Assembly (NCBI RefSeq): GCF_002954405.1 | Contig: NZ_MQWC01000004.1 | Span: 1,510,301 to 1,574,300 of the forward strand | From: Salinibacter sp. 10B | GTDB lineage: Bacteria; Bacteroidota; Rhodothermia; Rhodothermales; Salinibacteraceae | Direction: 5' to 3' | DNA length: 64,000 bases | Shown: positions 17,665 through 27,297 of the stretch, in pieces | How the letters are laid out: every line of letters starts with the position of its first letter | How positions within the stretch are numbered: position 1 is the first letter of the stretch | The notes under the pieces: generated by a model | The model's database searches: none | Told to the model about the DNA's origin: nothing | The model's input: only the letters and a program-made list of their open reading frames with translations | Made by a program: the position numbers and the translations under genes

Positions 17665-18927
17665 CTACGAACGGGGATGCACGTCTACCCAGACAGGAAA
17701 ATGATCGCTGGCGGACACGGCGGTCGTATCTCGCGACACAGGGCGCCAGACCCCACTGGTATCAATCGACAGGGTGGCCGACGGTAACACGTAATCCACT
17801 CGGCTGCCCCAGCGGGCCGTATCGTTCGGATCGAGGCTGGGAAAAGCGGCCTGTCCGGCGGGGGATGCCGTCGGAGCCGGCCCGCCGTGGACGCGTCCAT
17901 GGCTCACGAGCTCGCGAATAGCCTGCCGGTAGACGCCCTGATCGTCCGGATCCGCGTTGAGATCGCCCACGACCACAAACGATGCATCGTCGGCAAGGCC
18001 TCCGCTCCGGCTGGAATCGTCTTCAATGTAGGCCGCCCCGTCCAGATAATCGACCCAGAACTGAATTTCGTCGTGATTGCGACGGGCGTTGCGCTGAGCC
18101 GTCCCGTCAAAGGCCGGAGGGGTCGGATGGCTCGCCAGCACGTGAACGACGGTGCCGTCCGGCAGACGCACCGGCACGTCCCAATGACTCTTCGACGAGA
18201 GTCGAAAGGACTGCCACTCGTCCGGTGTGTACCACGGCTCCCCGCTCGCCGAATCGATGGGCTCTGCCGCATTCGGCATCTGAGACCACGGAAAGAACCG
18301 AAAGGTACGGATGGAATCGCGGAGAATCTCCAGATCGTTCCGTACGAAAAGAGCCATGCCGTACTGCCCCGGGAAGGTGCCAAAGCCCCATGCATCGTTT
18401 CCGTAGGCCCGGCCCTGGGCCGTTTGCTGCGCTACCCTCCCATTTTCGGGAGAAGGCGGCACCGTGGGGACCTCCGTCACCACCCGCCCGTCGTTGTTGA
18501 GGTCATACCCACTCGAAAGCCCCGTATTTACCGGGAGCATGACGGTCTGGTACGTGACGCCCTCCAACGTATCGGCCTGCGGCGTCGAAAGGTAGTTCTC
18601 GACGAACCGCTGTGCGTTCAAGCCCTCCGGATCCCCGCTCTCGTATCCCGGCGCCCCGGGCTGGTCGTACGTCATCTCATTTACGAGCAGAATGTCCGGC
18701 GACAAGGCCTGGATTCGAGCCGCCGCCTGTTTCAAGCGCGGATGATCCGTGCGTCTCAGGTCCTGGGTGCGCACGTCTTCAATATTGTAGGTCATCACCC
18801 GCACCGAGGCAGGGGGGACGGGCTCGTCAGTCTCCCCACACCCGCTGAGCCAAAACAGACACATCAGCAGTCCGCAGAGGATTCCAAGTGGCTGGATGTT
18901 GGTTTCTCGTAGAGGAGGTGGCAGCAC
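17665..18927 (-). CDS. endonuclease/exonuclease/phosphatase-family lipoprotein
   Basis: Predicted 420 aa from a GTG at 18927. The downstream ATG at 18864 would leave too short a signal with no basic residue. A lipoprotein signal ends in FWLSGCGE (lipidated Cys30). The EEP fold is marked by [64 protein letters not shown] and [12 protein letters not shown]. These are the metal and catalytic residues of the DNase I-like superfamily. It is likely a surface or periplasmic phosphodiesterase or phosphatase. The substrate (nucleic acid, lipid or sugar phosphate) cannot be told from sequence. Confidence 0.85.
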   Translation of the reverse strand: MLPPPLRETNIQPLGILCGLLMCLFWLSGCGETDEPVPPASVRVMTYNIEDVRTQDLRRTDHPRLKQAAARIQALSPDILLVNEMTYDQPGAPGYESGDPEGLNAQRFVENYLSTPQADTLEGVTYQTVMLPVNTGLSSGYDLNNDGRVVTEVPTVPPSPENGRVAQQTAQGRAYGNDAWGFGTFPGQYGMALFVRNDLEILRDSIRTFRFFPWSQMPNAAEPIDSASGEPWYTPDEWQSFRLSSKSHWDVPVRLPDGTVVHVLASHPTPPAFDGTAQRNARRNHDEIQFWVDYLDGAAYIEDDSSRSGGLADDASFVVVGDLNADPDDQGVYRQAIRELVSHGRVHGGPAPTASPAGQAAFPSLDPNDTARWGSRVDYVLPSATLSIDTSGVWRPVSRDTTAVSASDHFPVWVDVHPRS

Positions 18928-19143
18928 AAGAAGTTTGGGATTTGCGTTTTGGCAGCGCCGAGAGGCCCATCAGCAGAGTAGCCCGCTCCAACGACGAGCC
19001 CCTCTCCTCGTTCGTACCGTTCCCTGCGAAAATGTAGAGAAGCTGAGCATCCGTTGCGAGTCTGTCGACTGAGCCCCCGCAAACCTTTTCCCGAACGACC
19101 CGTATCGTTCGGCGAGTCCTTTCAACCAAAACTGAAAATCGAA

Positions 19144-20214
19144 ATGGACGACGCGTCTTCGCTCGTCTCGAACGGCGTCCCGTCTGCGGAAGACTCCTCT
19201 CCCTCGTCGGACGTGTCCCTCACGGTCGACCGGCCCGTGCCCACCACCCTCGACGCCATCCGCACTCCGGTCGAGGACGACCTGGAGGCCTTCCGCACGT
19301 ACTTCCGCGAGGCGATGCGGAGCGACCACTTCCTGCTGGACAAAATTGTCCAGTACGTGCTGTGGCAAAAAGGCAAGCGGATCCGGCCGCTTCTCGTTCT
19401 GCTGTCGGCGAAGGCGTGCGGAGGGGCAACGACCGAAATTACGCAACGGGCCGCTGCGCTTGTGGAGCTGCTGCACACTGCAACCCTCGTGCACGACGAC
19501 GTGGTGGACGATGCGGAGGAGCGGCGCGGGGTGTTCTCCATCAATGCCCTCTGGAAAAACAAAATCGCGGTGTTGATGGGGGACTTCCTACTGAGCCGCG
19601 GCCTGCTTCTCTCGCTCGATCACGACGACTACTCCATCCTCCACACCCTCTCGGATGCGGTGCGGCGGATGAGCGAGGGCGAGTTGCTGCAGATTGAAAA
19701 GTCGCGCCTGCTGGACATTGACGAGGAAACCTACTTCCGCATCATTTCCGACAAGACGGCCTCCCTCATCTCCGCCTGCACGAAAAGCGGGGCCGTGAGC
19801 GTGACGGAGGACGACGCGCTCATTGAGCGTATGGACCAGTTTGGCGAGACGCTGGGCCTGGCGTTCCAAATCCGGGACGACCTCTTCGACTTCCACATGG
19901 AGGACGCCGGAAAGCCGATCGGGATCGACGTGCAAGAAAAGAAGATGACGCTCCCTCTCATCGTGGCGCTCCGAGAGGCCGAACGGAGCGATCGGAAGCG
20001 GATCCTGAAAATCGTGGACCAGGACGAGAAGAGTCGCGAGGATCTCGAAACGGTGGCAACGTTCGTTACCGAGCACGGGGGCATCGACTACGCCCGGGAT
20101 CGCATGGAGTCCCTCGCAGAAGAGGCCAAGTCTTACCTCGCTCCCCTTCCCCCGTCCGACGCCCGCGCCGCCCTGGTGGGCCTCACCGAATTTACCATTC
20201 AGCGCTCCCGCTGA
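19144..20214 (+). CDS. ispB: polyprenyl diphosphate synthase (IspB type)
   Basis: Predicted 356 aa from ATG 19144. It condenses isopentenyl diphosphate onto an allylic diphosphate to make the all-trans side chain of menaquinone. The first Asp-rich motif is LVHDDVVDDAEERRG and the second QIRDDLFDF; the IPP-binding KGKRIRPLLVLLSA precedes them. The N-terminal 35 residues are acidic and Ser-rich, a halophile-like extension. Product length is inferred from family only. It is divergent from the EEP lipoprotein gene, and heptad array D joins its stop to the next gene. Confidence 0.9.
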   Translation: MDDASSLVSNGVPSAEDSSPSSDVSLTVDRPVPTTLDAIRTPVEDDLEAFRTYFREAMRSDHFLLDKIVQYVLWQKGKRIRPLLVLLSAKACGGATTEITQRAAALVELLHTATLVHDDVVDDAEERRGVFSINALWKNKIAVLMGDFLLSRGLLLSLDHDDYSILHTLSDAVRRMSEGELLQIEKSRLLDIDEETYFRIISDKTASLISACTKSGAVSVTEDDALIERMDQFGETLGLAFQIRDDLFDFHMEDAGKPIGIDVQEKKMTLPLIVALREAERSDRKRILKIVDQDEKSREDLETVATFVTEHGGIDYARDRMESLAEEAKSYLAPLPPSDARAALVGLTEFTIQRSR

Positions 20215-20218
20215 GGCA

Positions 20219-20298
20219 ATGTCGACTGTCGATTTTCGAACGGCGAATGGTTTACTTGTCCCCTGACTCGCCCCTCGCCCTTCGGAATTCGAAATTGC
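20219..20298. repeat. heptad-periodic array D between ispB and MBL gene
   Basis: The left arm (20219-20246) is four 7-mers ending in CGA (ATGTCGA, CTGTCGA and two more). The right arm (20264-20291) is four 7-mers ending in TCG, followed by AAATTGC. It spans from 5 nt after the ispB stop to 5 nt before the ATG at 20303, so it fills the whole intergenic gap. Confidence 0.65.
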
Positions 20299-20302
20299 CA
20301 CA

Positions 20303-21067
20303 ATGCCCAACCTCCATCTCCTCGGCACCGGCGCCGCCATTAGCGACCCGCACCGCACGACCACGATGCTCGCGGTCTCGGAGGACGAGCCCCCGTATCG
20401 CACGATCGTCGTGGACTGCGGCGGCGACGTGCTTCAGCGCCTCCAGGCCTGCAATCGGCCCATCGACAGTGTCGAGGGCCTCATCGTCACGCACGCCCAC
20501 ATGGACCACACCAGCGGCTTTCCCCTGCTGATGGAAAAGGTGTGGCTCGACGGACGCGACCGCCCCCTGCCCGTCGTTGGGATCGAACCGGCCCTTGCTC
20601 AAGCCGACCGCCTCTGGACCGCTTACGAGCCGGTGCATGCCGACTGGGACGACCTTCCGGCCATTCACTGGCACGAGGTGGAGCAGGAGCGGAACGCGGC
20701 GGTCTGGACCAGCGATCCGTGGAGCATTACGGCGGCGCCTGTCAACCACGGCGACACGCCGAACGTGGGCCTGCGCTTCGAGCATGCGTCCGGTCGGGTT
20801 CTCGCGTATTCCTGCGACACCGCGCCCTCCGAAAATGTCGTGCACCTTGCCCAGGAGGCCGACGTGCTCGTCCACGAGGCCAACGGCACCCCGGGCGAGA
20901 ACCACTCGACCACCGTCGACGCCGCCAACGCAGCCGCAGCGGCGGAGGTCGATCGCCTCCTGCTCGTTCACCTTCCGCCCGGCGATAAGAGTCGCGCCCT
21001 CAAAAAGGCCCGCGACATCTTTCCCCATACCGATCTGGGGACGGAGCTCGGCACCTACTCGTTCTAG
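20303..21067 (+). CDS. metallo-beta-lactamase-fold hydrolase (RNase Z-like)
   Basis: Predicted 254 aa. The MBL signature is VTHAHMDHTSGFPLLM; further metal ligands are in VNHGDTPNVG, YSCDTAPSENV and LVHLPPGD. The N-terminal NLHLLGTGAAISDPHR is typical of the RNase Z/phosphodiesterase branch. Residues specific to tRNA 3'-processing enzymes, such as an exosite arm, are not evident, so a cyclic-nucleotide or general phosphodiesterase role is equally possible. Its stop codon is 2 nt from the stop of the convergent hemolysin III gene. Confidence 0.82.
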   Translation: MPNLHLLGTGAAISDPHRTTTMLAVSEDEPPYRTIVVDCGGDVLQRLQACNRPIDSVEGLIVTHAHMDHTSGFPLLMEKVWLDGRDRPLPVVGIEPALAQADRLWTAYEPVHADWDDLPAIHWHEVEQERNAAVWTSDPWSITAAPVNHGDTPNVGLRFEHASGRVLAYSCDTAPSENVVHLAQEADVLVHEANGTPGENHSTTVDAANAAAAAEVDRLLLVHLPPGDKSRALKKARDIFPHTDLGTELGTYSF

Positions 21068-21069
21068 TC

Positions 21070-21726
21070 CTATGGAAGAACGTAAAAGGCGACTGCGATG
21101 TAGTGGCAGATGCTGCCCACAAGCACGAAGACGTGCCAAATGGCGTGACTGTAGGGGAGAGAGTGCCAGCCGTAGAAGATAATGCCGCTCGTATACGCCA
21201 GTCCGCCCGCCACAATCAGCATGAGTCCGCCCGTCGGCAGTGCACTGCTCATCGGGTCGGCCAGAAGCACGCCCAACCACCCCATGATGAGGTAGAGCGA
21301 CGTCGCGGCCGGGTGGAAGCGATGCGTGGAGAAGAGTTTAAAAAGAAGCCCGGCAATCGCAAGTCCCCACACGAGGCCGAGGACCGTCCACCCCCACCCA
21401 TCATGCAATAGCACCACCGTGAACGGCGTATAGGTCCCTGCAATGAGCAGAAAGATGGCCACGTGATCCAGAATCCGCAACGTATGCTTTGTGTGCGGCG
21501 TCTGAACGCTGTGGTAGAGTGTAGAGATGGCGTAGAGAAAAACGAGCGAACCGCCGTACACCCCCGAAGCGGCCAGGTCCCAGCCGTCTCCGGCCATGCC
21601 GGAGAGAATCATGAGGGCAATCCATCCTACAACACTCAGGGCAAGCCCAATGCCGTGCGTCCATGCATTGGCCAGCTCTTCGGCATAAGACTGGCGCTTG
21701 TGCGGCGCTTTGGTCGGATCCATCAT
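21070..21726 (-). CDS. hemolysin III / PAQR family membrane protein
   Basis: Predicted 218 aa, seven membrane helices. PAQR-type metal ligands are seen: Ser/His in STLYHSV, Asp in ILDHVAIFLLIAGTYTPF, and two His in PYSHAIWHVFVLVGSICHY. Family members (YqfA, HlyIII, adiponectin receptors) are predicted zinc-dependent membrane hydrolases that affect membrane fluidity. The haemolysin name is historical. Two ATG codons open the frame, and the second (21723) is equally likely. A promoter-like box lies 56 nt upstream. Confidence 0.9.
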   Translation of the reverse strand: MMDPTKAPHKRQSYAEELANAWTHGIGLALSVVGWIALMILSGMAGDGWDLAASGVYGGSLVFLYAISTLYHSVQTPHTKHTLRILDHVAIFLLIAGTYTPFTVVLLHDGWGWTVLGLVWGLAIAGLLFKLFSTHRFHPAATSLYLIMGWLGVLLADPMSSALPTGGLMLIVAGGLAYTSGIIFYGWHSLPYSHAIWHVFVLVGSICHYIAVAFYVLP

Positions 21727-21781
21727 AGGGCCCGAGATTGATGACCGGGGGACGAAAGAGATTTGATCCCACCCTCTTTGT

Positions 21782-21789
21782 CAAAGATA
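21782..21789 (-). promoter_or_regulatory. candidate -7 box for the hemolysin III gene
   Basis: On the minus strand this reads TATCTTTG, a match to the Bacteroidota -7 consensus, 56 nt upstream of the start codon. A clear TTG at -33 is missing; TTC lies at about the right distance. Confidence 0.35.
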
Positions 21790-22003
21790 AGAATCAAAAC
21801 GGAAAGAACTGTTACCCTGACGTTTCCTCTTCGGTCCGTCCCCCTCACCGATTTCTAAGGCCTTTCTCTCTCCAACAGGATGCGACAAGGGAACGAACGG
21901 CACGTCTGCGCACCCTCGCAGGAGACACTCGCCTTTTCGTTCGACGATGGACGCTGCTCAAGAAGCTGACCAGTCAACCTCCACGTGTGCGGAGCCGATG
22001 CAC

Positions 22004-22145
22004 TGTCGATTGGCGAATGTCGAATTTCGAATGACAGGAAATCGCCGGAGCTATAACGGCAAGGACAGATCTCCTCCTGCGAGAGCAAACTGTCTCGCCC
22101 GATCCATTCCCAACCCCACATTCGCAACTCGCCATTCAAACCGAG
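22004..22145. repeat. heptad-periodic array E
   Basis: The left arm (22004-22031) is four consecutive 7-mers of TGTCGAA type, continuing less regularly to 22045. The right arm (22118-22145) has ACATTCG, CAACTCG and related steps, complementary in type to the left arm. The loop between is about 70-85 nt, longer than in the other loci. Confidence 0.6.
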
Positions 22146-22456
22146 TCTATCCCCGCTGCCGGACGCGTCCGGCTGTGCGGAGTCACCCCTGCTACAATCT
22201 GTCACCCGAGGTCGTTTCTTCCTCTCGGTTTACGCCACTTTGTCGCAGGAGCCAATTGCAGCATCAACGATCACCGTCAGCGAACGGAATTCAAATCCAG
22301 ACCATCCGGAACGATCGGACTGTAGCAGTCGAGACGGTAAGCGAATGTTGGCGCTACATCGCCCTCCCCCCTCCCCCTGATTCCCGCGATCGACAGTCTC
22401 CGAAGCAGTAGGCAGATCGAGGGGGGGTATCTTCGATGGTTCGAACCTGCCCCCGA

Positions 22457-25400
22457 TTACTCCTCCATCCGAATCGGTGCGAACTCCTCAAAGAACGAGG
22501 GATCAGCCTGCTCCACCGCCTGCCGGTACTCGGGCCACTCGGTATCGAAGAAGGCATTGACTTCGTCGAGGGCGACGCGGAGGCGGTGCTCGGCGCGTTC
22601 GAGGGCAATACGCTCCGTTTCGTCCGGGCCGTCATCCTCAGTGCCGAGGTAAAAGCCCACGGTTCCGAGCCGGGCGTCTACGACTGTGGGATCGCTCCGA
22701 ATGCCCTCCTCGTAGTCCTTCGGCAGAATCTCGTGACGCAGGGCGTCAACGGAGTCGGCCAGCGCCATGCCCCTCTCGCGAGCCTGCACGGCAGTTGAGT
22801 CGTCACGCCCCTCTAGTTGACCATTCACCTGCTTGATGGTCTTCTTGGCCTTTCGGAGACGATCCGCGGCCTCAGTGGCCGTTTCGATGCGGCTCATCAG
22901 ACGATCATACATGGCCTGACGCGCCTCCCGCTCCTCGGGCGTCACGCCGTCAGTACGCGGATCGGGACGGACCTGGACCATCGTCGAGTCGGTATGGCCG
23001 CGATAGGAGATGTGGGCGGTGTAAGTGCCGGGGGACACCGTAGGCCCGGCGGGCTGTTCGTCCTCTTCCATCTCTTCCTTCGGAGTGCCTGGATCGCGGA
23101 CGCCTTCTCGGCGCAGGCCCCACGTGGTCCGGTTGAGTCCGTCGTCGGCGGGGCCGTGAATGGTGCGGATTGTGTCACCACTGGCGTTGGTCACGCGGAT
23201 GGTCGCCTCTTCTGGGGGCGTGCCTTCGATCTCGCTCGTGTCCGGCTTCACGACGGAGTAGGTGAGCATCGCCCCGTCCGGCTCGTTTTCGCCCTCAAAG
23301 ACGGCTTGCCCACCGGTGTGGGCGCCCAGGTGCGTGCCCTGCTCCATCAGGTACGCCGTCGGCGCCTGAAAGACGTGCGTCGAGTCGGTCAACAGATCCG
23401 TTCCCTGTTGGGCGAGGGCCCGAAAGGGTTGAATATCGTCGAGCACGTAGGCCGCGCGGCCGAAGGTACCGATGACGAGGTCGCGCTCCCGCTTCTGAAT
23501 CGCGAGGTCGCGCGTCTGAGCGGTGGGGTATCCGTGGGTCCACTGTGTCCACGAGTCGCCGCCGTCGAGGCTGAAGTAAAGGCCGAGCTGGGTTCCCAGG
23601 AACAGCAGGTCTTCCACCACCGGGTCCTGCACAATCGAGAGTGCATAGCCGTCCACGTCGTCCGGCCCCACGATTCGGGTCCACGACTGGCCGTAGTCGG
23701 TGGTGTGGTACACGTAGGGCGTCCAGTTGGCACGGCGGTGGTCGTCGAAGACGACGTACGCCTCGCCGGCGTCAAACTTCGACGCCCTCACCTGTTGGAC
23801 CCACGTATGCTCGGGCACGCCCTCGATGTTGTCGATCACGTTCGTCCAGGTTTCCCCGCCGTTGCGAGTGACGTGCAGCTGCCCGTCGTCCGTGCCGGCC
23901 CAAATGACGCCTTCGCGCACGGGACTCGGAGCGATATCGAAGATGGTCGTGAAGTTCTCGGCGCCAGTCACATCGTAGGTCAGTCCGCCGCTCTTTTGCT
24001 GGCGCTGCCACTCCGCCCGGTCGGTCGTCAGGTCCGGCGAAATGGCGGTCCACGAGTTGCCCTCGTCCGTACTCCGGTGCACGTGCTGGCTTCCGTAATA
24101 CACCGTGTTCGGGTCGTGGGGGCTCTGCGCCACCGCCGCGTTCCAGTTAAAGCGGAGCTGCTTCTCGGTCGGATCAATCACAGAGTCGGGCTGGGGACGC
24201 ATGTACTCGAAGCCGCCCGTCTCGGCGTCATAGCGCATCAAGTTGCCGCCCTGCCACATCGAGTAGCCGTAGCGCGGATTTTCGGGATCAGGCACCACGT
24301 CAAAGCCATCGCCGAAGCCGACTTTGCTCCAGTACGCATTCCGCACGCCCCCGCTGCGGTAGACACGGTTCGGCCCCTTCCACGAGCCGTTGTCCTGCAT
24401 GCCGCCATAGACGTTATAGGGGAAGGCGTTGTCGACGTTGATATGGTAGTACTGCGCGAGCGGCAGATTGTCGGGCACGCGCCAGTGCTTGCCGTAATCG
24501 TGCGAGACCGCCAGTCCTCCGTCGTTCCCCTCAATGATGAAGCTCGGGTCCGCCGGATCGATCCACATCGCGTGGTGGTCCGGGTGGATGCGGCTGTAGG
24601 AGGCCAGCGTCTCGAACGACTCGCTCCCATCCTTGCTGTAGGTAATCGTGGAGTGCAGGCTGTAGAGGCGATCCGGATTCTGCGGGTCTACGCGCAGGTC
24701 GGCGTAGTAGAAGGGCCGATCGCCGATCGTCGTGCTTGCGTTGACCTCGCGCCAGTTCGTTCCGCCGTCGTCGGACCGGAAGAGCGCGTTGTCGTCCTTC
24801 TCGACGTAGGCGTACACGCGATCCGGATTGCTGGGGGCAATGGCAAGGCCCATGCGGCCGAGCTTGGTGTCGGGAATTCCGTTGTCCTCGTCAAGCTCTG
24901 TCCAGCTCTCACCGCCGTCATGCGTCACGTAGAGGCCGGAGCCAGGGCCGCCCGACTCGAAGAACCAGGGCCAGCGGCGGTACTCCCACATCGCCACGAA
25001 CAGCTTGCCGGGGTTCTCCGGATCCATGACCATGTCCGCCACGCCGGTTTTCTCGTCGACGTAGAGGATCTTGTTCCAGGTCTCGCCGCCATCGGTCGTC
25101 TTGTAGACGCCACGCTCCTCGTTGTAGCCCCACGTGGCTCCCTGCGCCCCGGCATATGCCACGTCCGGATTGTCGGGGTGCACCAGCAAGCGGTGAATGG
25201 AGCGGGTGTCTTCCAGGCCGAGGTGCGTCCACGTCTCACCGCCGTCAATGCTCTTGAAGACGCCGTGGCCGCCGGTGGCGCTGTTGCGCGGGTTGCCCTC
25301 GCCGGTCCCCACCCAGATGACATCCGGGTTCTCCGGATGCACCGTCACGTCGCCGATGGAGGTGGCAGGCTGGTCGTCGAAAATAGGGTCGAACGTGGTG

Positions 25401-25651
25401 CCGCCGTTGGTCGTCTTCCAGAGACCGCCGGAGCCCGTGCCGACGTACCAAACATCCTTGTCGGTGGGCGACACGTCGATCGCCGTCACGCGTCCGCTCA
25501 TCCCCGCGGGCCCAATGGCACGGGGCTGAATCCCGGCGAGCTTGGTGGTGTCGAGCGACTGGGCATCGGCGGGTGGGACCGCTAGCGCGGCGAGCCCAGC
25601 CACGATCAGCGTGGTGAGCAACGACGACAGAGAGGACACTTCGAATCGCAT
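22457..25651 (-). CDS. exported BNR/VPS10-like beta-propeller protein
   Basis: Predicted 1064 aa from ATG 25651, which opens a signal peptide (LLTTLIVAGLAALAVPPADA). The next 700 or so residues are BNR/sortilin-type repeats, recognisable by SxDGGxTW boxes (KTTNGGTTFDP, SIDGGETWTHL, TTDYGQSWTRI) and Asp-box loops, probably two propellers. A beta-sandwich-like stretch follows (MLTYSVVKPDTSEIEG). The last 150 residues are helical (RIETATEAADRLRKAKKTI). Bacteroidota genomes carry many such proteins, annotated as glycosyl hydrolase or sortilin-like. No catalytic residues are recognisable, so carbohydrate or protein binding at the cell surface is the safer guess. Confidence 0.82.
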   Translation of the reverse strand: MRFEVSSLSSLLTTLIVAGLAALAVPPADAQSLDTTKLAGIQPRAIGPAGMSGRVTAIDVSPTDKDVWYVGTGSGGLWKTTNGGTTFDPIFDDQPATSIGDVTVHPENPDVIWVGTGEGNPRNSATGGHGVFKSIDGGETWTHLGLEDTRSIHRLLVHPDNPDVAYAGAQGATWGYNEERGVYKTTDGGETWNKILYVDEKTGVADMVMDPENPGKLFVAMWEYRRWPWFFESGGPGSGLYVTHDGGESWTELDEDNGIPDTKLGRMGLAIAPSNPDRVYAYVEKDDNALFRSDDGGTNWREVNASTTIGDRPFYYADLRVDPQNPDRLYSLHSTITYSKDGSESFETLASYSRIHPDHHAMWIDPADPSFIIEGNDGGLAVSHDYGKHWRVPDNLPLAQYYHINVDNAFPYNVYGGMQDNGSWKGPNRVYRSGGVRNAYWSKVGFGDGFDVVPDPENPRYGYSMWQGGNLMRYDAETGGFEYMRPQPDSVIDPTEKQLRFNWNAAVAQSPHDPNTVYYGSQHVHRSTDEGNSWTAISPDLTTDRAEWQRQQKSGGLTYDVTGAENFTTIFDIAPSPVREGVIWAGTDDGQLHVTRNGGETWTNVIDNIEGVPEHTWVQQVRASKFDAGEAYVVFDDHRRANWTPYVYHTTDYGQSWTRIVGPDDVDGYALSIVQDPVVEDLLFLGTQLGLYFSLDGGDSWTQWTHGYPTAQTRDLAIQKRERDLVIGTFGRAAYVLDDIQPFRALAQQGTDLLTDSTHVFQAPTAYLMEQGTHLGAHTGGQAVFEGENEPDGAMLTYSVVKPDTSEIEGTPPEEATIRVTNASGDTIRTIHGPADDGLNRTTWGLRREGVRDPGTPKEEMEEDEQPAGPTVSPGTYTAHISYRGHTDSTMVQVRPDPRTDGVTPEEREARQAMYDRLMSRIETATEAADRLRKAKKTIKQVNGQLEGRDDSTAVQARERGMALADSVDALRHEILPKDYEEGIRSDPTVVDARLGTVGFYLGTEDDGPDETERIALERAEHRLRVALDEVNAFFDTEWPEYRQAVEQADPSFFEEFAPIRMEE

Positions 25652-26015
25652 GGGCGACAAGATCACTTCTGGAAATCGCGAAAGGCGCTCCTTCCCCCCT
25701 TCTTGGCCCCCTAACCGGTCCACAGTTAAAGGATTTGGGGATGGAATGTGAACTGGCCTTCGCCTCCCTTTCAGAAAGAAGCGGCCCCTGCAGCGAAATT
25801 TCACATCGTTCTGGTCGGACGTGTGGTCTGGTGCGCGTCTAGGAGCTGAATGGGACGGTCGGATGCAGTCGTCTTGAGAAGTGTCTTCAGCGAAAGAAAG
25901 ACCCTCCCGGCCGCGATCGCTATGATCGTGGAAAGCACGACCGGCGTGCCTACCCCGTTTCTGGGCACCATTGCTACCATCAGTCTGCTAGTGAGGGATA
26001 TTGGCACCATGTGCA
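25652..26015. other. intergenic region, 364 nt
   Basis: It holds the promoter region of the leftward propeller gene and the 3' side of the leftward CBS gene. A 90-codon frame at 25850-26122 (+) overlaps the CBS gene's end and has no family resemblance. Nothing else is recognised. Confidence 0.4.
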
Positions 26016-26459
26016 TCATGCCGGATACCGCCCCGTCACATAGTTTTGAAGTGAGTGCACCTGTGCCTGCGCGGAGTCTAGAAGGTGCTTTACACAGTCC
26101 CCAATGGACACGAGGCCAATGAGTCGGTCGCCTTCCACGACCGGCAGATGGCGACACCGAGCCTCCGTCATGAGCGACAAGCACGTTTCGACGGTTGTGT
26201 CGGAGGTTGCCGTCACAAGATCCGTCGTCATCACCTCCGCCACTGCCGTCGTCCGAGACGTGCGTCCCTGAAGCACGATGCGGCGCAGATAATCGCGCTC
26301 GGTGAAGATGCCGGCGAGCGCCTCGCCCTCCATCACGACAATCGACCCAAGGTTGTGGTCTACCATCCGCTGGATGGACTCGTACACCGACGCGGTGGGA
26401 GCCGTCCTCAGTACGAAGGTCCCTTTTCGCTTTAGGAGCTGTTGAACAGGAGTATCCAT
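26016..26459 (-). CDS. CBS-domain pair protein
   Basis: Predicted 147 aa, essentially two CBS motifs: residues about 8-62 (MVDHNLGSIVVMEGEALAGI, FTERDYLRR) and 78-135 (VMTTDLVTATSDTTVETCL, RHLPVVEGDRLIGLVSIGD). Such stand-alone pairs bind adenosine nucleotides or SAM and regulate partner proteins. The last dozen residues (SLQNYVTGRYPA) are the tail typical of short bacterial CBS proteins. It is divergent from the sulfur transport genes at 26684, with 224 nt between. Confidence 0.9.
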   Translation of the reverse strand: MDTPVQQLLKRKGTFVLRTAPTASVYESIQRMVDHNLGSIVVMEGEALAGIFTERDYLRRIVLQGRTSRTTAVAEVMTTDLVTATSDTTVETCLSLMTEARCRHLPVVEGDRLIGLVSIGDCVKHLLDSAQAQVHSLQNYVTGRYPA

Positions 26460-26648
26460 GGATCTGCCCTCCGTACGTCCTAGTGTTATAGAAACAGGTC
26501 GAACGGTACGCTCCCCCGGGCCCTCGGTTCACCCGAACCGGAAACATTCTCCAATAGAGTATGCGGCTCGGAACGGAAGACTGTAGGCCACCGGGCCTCT
26601 CCCGTCGGAAACTTTTCCGTTCCAGAAGCATTACAGGAGCTACACCAC

Positions 26649-26670
26649 TTGTTATGACATGAAATAACAA
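26649..26670. promoter_or_regulatory. operator-like dyad upstream of the YeeE operon
   Basis: TTGTTAT-N8-ATAACAA, perfect 7-bp arms, ending 13 nt before the ATG at 26684. Similar 21-22-bp dyads precede the genes at 40755 and 41483. It may be a binding site for a dimeric regulator. Confidence 0.45.
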
Positions 26671-26683
26671 ACGACCGATTTTC

Positions 26684-27247
26684 ATGAGCGGACTTCTCAG
26701 CGCCTCCTGGCCCTGGTACGTGGCCGGGCCGATTATTGGGCTTTTCGTTCCCCTGTTGCTATTCCTTACCGGGAAGGCGTTCGGGGTATCGTCGAGCTTG
26801 AAGCACGCCTGTGCGGCAACCGTGCCCGGACGCGCCGATTATTTCAACTATGACTGGAAGGCCAGCGGCCTCTGGAATCTAATCTTCGTGGTCGGCATTC
26901 TGCTCGGCGGCGTCGTGGCGGTGCAGTTTCTGGGCGGCGGCGGTCCCACCGGCATCTCGGCGGCAACAAAGACAGACCTTCAGGCCCTTGGGTTGACCGA
27001 CTTCTCGGGATTGGTCCCGCCCGAGCTCTTTAGCTGGTCGAGCCTGACAACCCTGCCCGGCCTGGTGGCGATCGTGCTCGGCGGCTTTCTGGTAGGGTTT
27101 GGGGCGCGGTACGCCGGCGGCTGCACCTCCGGCCACGCGATCACGGGCATGGCAACGATGCAGTTGCCGTCGTTGATTGCCGTCGTCGGGTTCTTCATTG
27201 GCGGCCTGTTTACGACCTACGTCCTGTTGCCTCTGTTGCTCGGATAG
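26684..27247 (+). CDS. YeeE/YedE family sulfur-compound transporter, first half
   Basis: Predicted 187 aa with four or five membrane helices. The family signature GGCTSGHAITGMA carries the conserved Cys thought to handle thiosulfate or other sulfane sulfur, as in Escherichia coli TsuA/YeeE. Here the transporter is split in two genes; this one and the next together match the full-length family. The 50-nt spacing to the second half and the persulfide dioxygenase downstream indicate a sulfur import and oxidation operon. The start ATG 26684 follows an operator-like dyad. Confidence 0.88.
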   Translation: MSGLLSASWPWYVAGPIIGLFVPLLLFLTGKAFGVSSSLKHACAATVPGRADYFNYDWKASGLWNLIFVVGILLGGVVAVQFLGGGGPTGISAATKTDLQALGLTDFSGLVPPELFSWSSLTTLPGLVAIVLGGFLVGFGARYAGGCTSGHAITGMATMQLPSLIAVVGFFIGGLFTTYVLLPLLLG

Positions 27248-27297
27248 TATCCGCTGCTTCCGCTCCTCGGTTCTCTTACGAAGATTCTTCTGCAGAT

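Larger units (their letters stand above)
21727..22456. other. intergenic region, 730 nt
   Basis: It lies between the start of the hemolysin III gene and the end of the propeller-protein gene. It contains a promoter-like box (21782-21789), heptad array E (22004-22145), and a perfect 10-bp palindrome GGTTCGAACC (22438-22447) 9 nt beyond the propeller gene's stop. The open frames present have no coding character. No tRNA was found despite the T-loop-like palindrome. Confidence 0.5.

Noticed and set aside
22438-22447. GGTTCGAACC as a tRNA T-loop
   Set aside because: No acceptor, D or anticodon arms can be folded on either strand. It is a palindrome just after the propeller gene stop codon.
22817-25585. 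922-codon open frame on the plus strand
   Set aside because: Antisense to the propeller protein gene. Its residues are rich in Val, His and Arg with no domain.
25850-26122. Plus-strand 90-codon frame near the CBS gene
   Set aside because: It overlaps the CBS gene antisense, has no signal or domain, and has no clear ribosome-binding site.
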